From NCBI RefSeq assembly GCF_900090275.1, contig NZ_LT607755.1, positions 4,464,001 to 4,528,000 on the forward strand: a DNA stretch of 64,000 nt, in the 5' to 3' direction. A program made the position numbers and the translations under genes. The notes under the pieces were generated by a model. That model did not search any database. It was not told the origin of the DNA and worked only from the letters and a program-made list of their open reading frames with translations. Positions 63,142 through 64,000 of the stretch are shown here, one piece after another; positions within the stretch are counted from its first letter, which is position 1, and every line of letters begins with the position of its first letter. The DNA comes from Micromonospora zamorensis (GTDB taxonomy: Bacteria > Actinomycetota > Actinomycetes > Mycobacteriales > Micromonosporaceae).

Positions 63142-63831
63142 TCAGCTCTCGCTGGGAGCCGGCGTTTCGGTGGTGCCGCCGCCCGGAACCGGGGACTCGG
63201 TGTTGCCACCCGGAGCCGGCGACTCGGTGCCGGTGCCGCCCGGAGCCGGCGACTCAGTGCCGGTGCCGCCCGGGCTGGGCGTACCGCTGGCGCTGGTCTG
63301 CGGAACCGGGATGCCCAACTTGTTGGCGAGCTGCACCAGCTCGTCGTAGTGCGCCTGCAACGTCGGCAGAGCCGTCTGCGCCAACTGGACCACCGACTGC
63401 TCGGAGCCCTGCGAGATCTCCGTCTGGGTGGCCTGGATGGCCTGGACGTGACCGGCCAGCTCACTGGTCACCCAGAGCCGGTCGAACTCCGCACCGCTGG
63501 CGTTGTTCAGCTTGTCGATGACCGCCTGCTGATCGGCGCTGGGCTCGTTCGGCAGTTCCACCCCGAGCTGGGACGCGGTCTGCTGCACCGTCTGGTCCAG
63601 CTGGGTGTGGTCGGTCTTCAGCATCGCACCCAGGTCCTTGACCCCCTGGTCCTGACCCTTCTGCTGAGCCAGGTCACCGGCGGTGATCTCGAACAGGTTG
63701 ACCTGGTGAACCGCCTGCAGGTACTGCGTGTCCTGCGTTGACGGCTGTGCCGCGGCCTGCGCGGCCGCAGCCGGCGCGACACCGACGAGTACAAGCGCGG
63801 CCAACAGGCCGAGGCGTTTGATACCCAACAT
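63142..63831 (-). CDS. DUF4142 secreted protein
   Basis: 229 residues from ATG 63831. Signal peptide (KRLGLLAALVLVGVAPAAAA) followed by a DUF4142 ferritin-like helical domain: QDTQYLQAVHQVNLFEITAG, VKDLGAMLKTDHTQLDQTVQ, EFDRLWVTSELAGHVQAIQA. The C-terminal 50 residues repeat P-G-G-T-G-T-E-S-P-A-type units four times and are probably disordered, with no membrane anchor. Function unknown; such proteins are often induced by stress. GGGGGGAAGC precedes the start. Confidence 0.88.
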   Translation of the reverse strand: MLGIKRLGLLAALVLVGVAPAAAAQAAAQPSTQDTQYLQAVHQVNLFEITAGDLAQQKGQDQGVKDLGAMLKTDHTQLDQTVQQTASQLGVELPNEPSADQQAVIDKLNNASGAEFDRLWVTSELAGHVQAIQATQTEISQGSEQSVVQLAQTALPTLQAHYDELVQLANKLGIPVPQTSASGTPSPGGTGTESPAPGGTGTESPAPGGNTESPVPGGGTTETPAPSES

Positions 63832-64000
63832 GCTTCCCCCCCTTGAGACGTTGGACCGCACGGATACCCGGCTCACCGGGGTTATTCCTGCGATCGCCCG
63901 TCGCGCGGGGTCTACCGGTCCCGTCGTGGCCGTCCGACTCCGCCTCGCCTGGGCGGCGGGTACGGATACGACGTGGCGCCCGCCGGAATCCGGCGGGCGC
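63832..64000. other. No gene seen to the window end
   Basis: The last 169 bases are GC-rich and hold the upstream region of the DUF4142 gene; a stop-free frame cannot be judged because the window ends. I see no promoter-like hexamers that I would defend. Confidence 0.5.

Overview
The window is about 64 kb of very GC-rich DNA with dense genes, many GTG starts and 4-bp ATGA/GTGA start-stop overlaps. Gene content points to an actinomycete of the family Micromonosporaceae, probably Micromonospora or a close relative: a Rv2175c/PknL pair, class II DAHP synthase, PimB-like glycosyltransferase, SAV_6107 HEPN protein, DUF574 methyltransferase, class F sortase, and a CruF/CruG carotenoid set like that known from Salinispora. 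It looks like chromosomal core with patches of accessory genes. I see no phage, IS element, CRISPR array, rRNA or tRNA, and no complete secondary-metabolite cluster.

Layout. 1-1642 (minus): HEPN protein, ImuA-like and ImuB, an SOS mutagenesis operon behind two tandem LexA-type boxes at 1943-1979. 2368-7657 (plus): a tightly overlapping run of YbaK, CrtA-like monooxygenase, GNAT, CruF, CruG and a CrtI/CrtD-type desaturase, i.e. carotenoid end-group tailoring. 7682-17378: CDP-alcohol phosphatidyltransferase, metF, HTH protein plus isoprenyl diphosphate synthase, Rv2175c-like protein, PASTA kinase, endonuclease IV, threonine aldolase and DAHP synthase. 17466-26306: lipoprotein, secreted chitinase, glutathione peroxidase, GNAT, F420/NADP reductase-like protein, GT87 mannosyltransferase-like protein, methyltransferase, and a DUF4397/sortase F pair. 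26433-31277: DUF2203, proC, phosphofructokinase of PPi type, PPOX protein, exoribonuclease, Crp/Fnr regulator, small acidic protein. 31344-43063: a 1207-residue cyclase/ATPase, membrane protein, trehalose-phosphate synthase, an alpha/beta hydrolase lacking its serine, flavin monooxygenase, EEP nuclease/phosphatase, ROK glucokinase, DUF5304-like and SRPBCC proteins. 43252-52754: acyl-CoA ligase, two-component system, DUF574 methyltransferase with a GGDEF-EAL protein, TetR with twin operators, PlsC and PimB-like proteins. 52751-63831: M48 protease, small Cys-rich protein, PH-like, DinB and NYN proteins, a DEDDh/GIY-YIG fusion, an Rsh-type protein, NUDIX, nucleotidyltransferase, AsnC-type protein and DUF4142.

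Many genes here occur in similar order around Rv2172c-Rv2191 of Mycobacterium tuberculosis (metF-like, idsA2, Rv2175c, pknL, aroG, Rv2179c, Rv2181, Rv2182c, Rv2185c, fadD15, pimB', Rv2191), so the backbone is an old actinobacterial neighbourhood for cell envelope and isoprenoid metabolism into which other genes were inserted.

The most unusual non-coding signal is a set of seven long intergenic palindromes in four sequence families (78, 56, 61 and about 80 bp). Most sit between convergent genes, three families have GATC near their tips, and two copies overprint stop codons of neighbouring genes. A 58-bp tandem triplication links aroG to the threonine aldolase gene and carries that gene's ribosome binding site.
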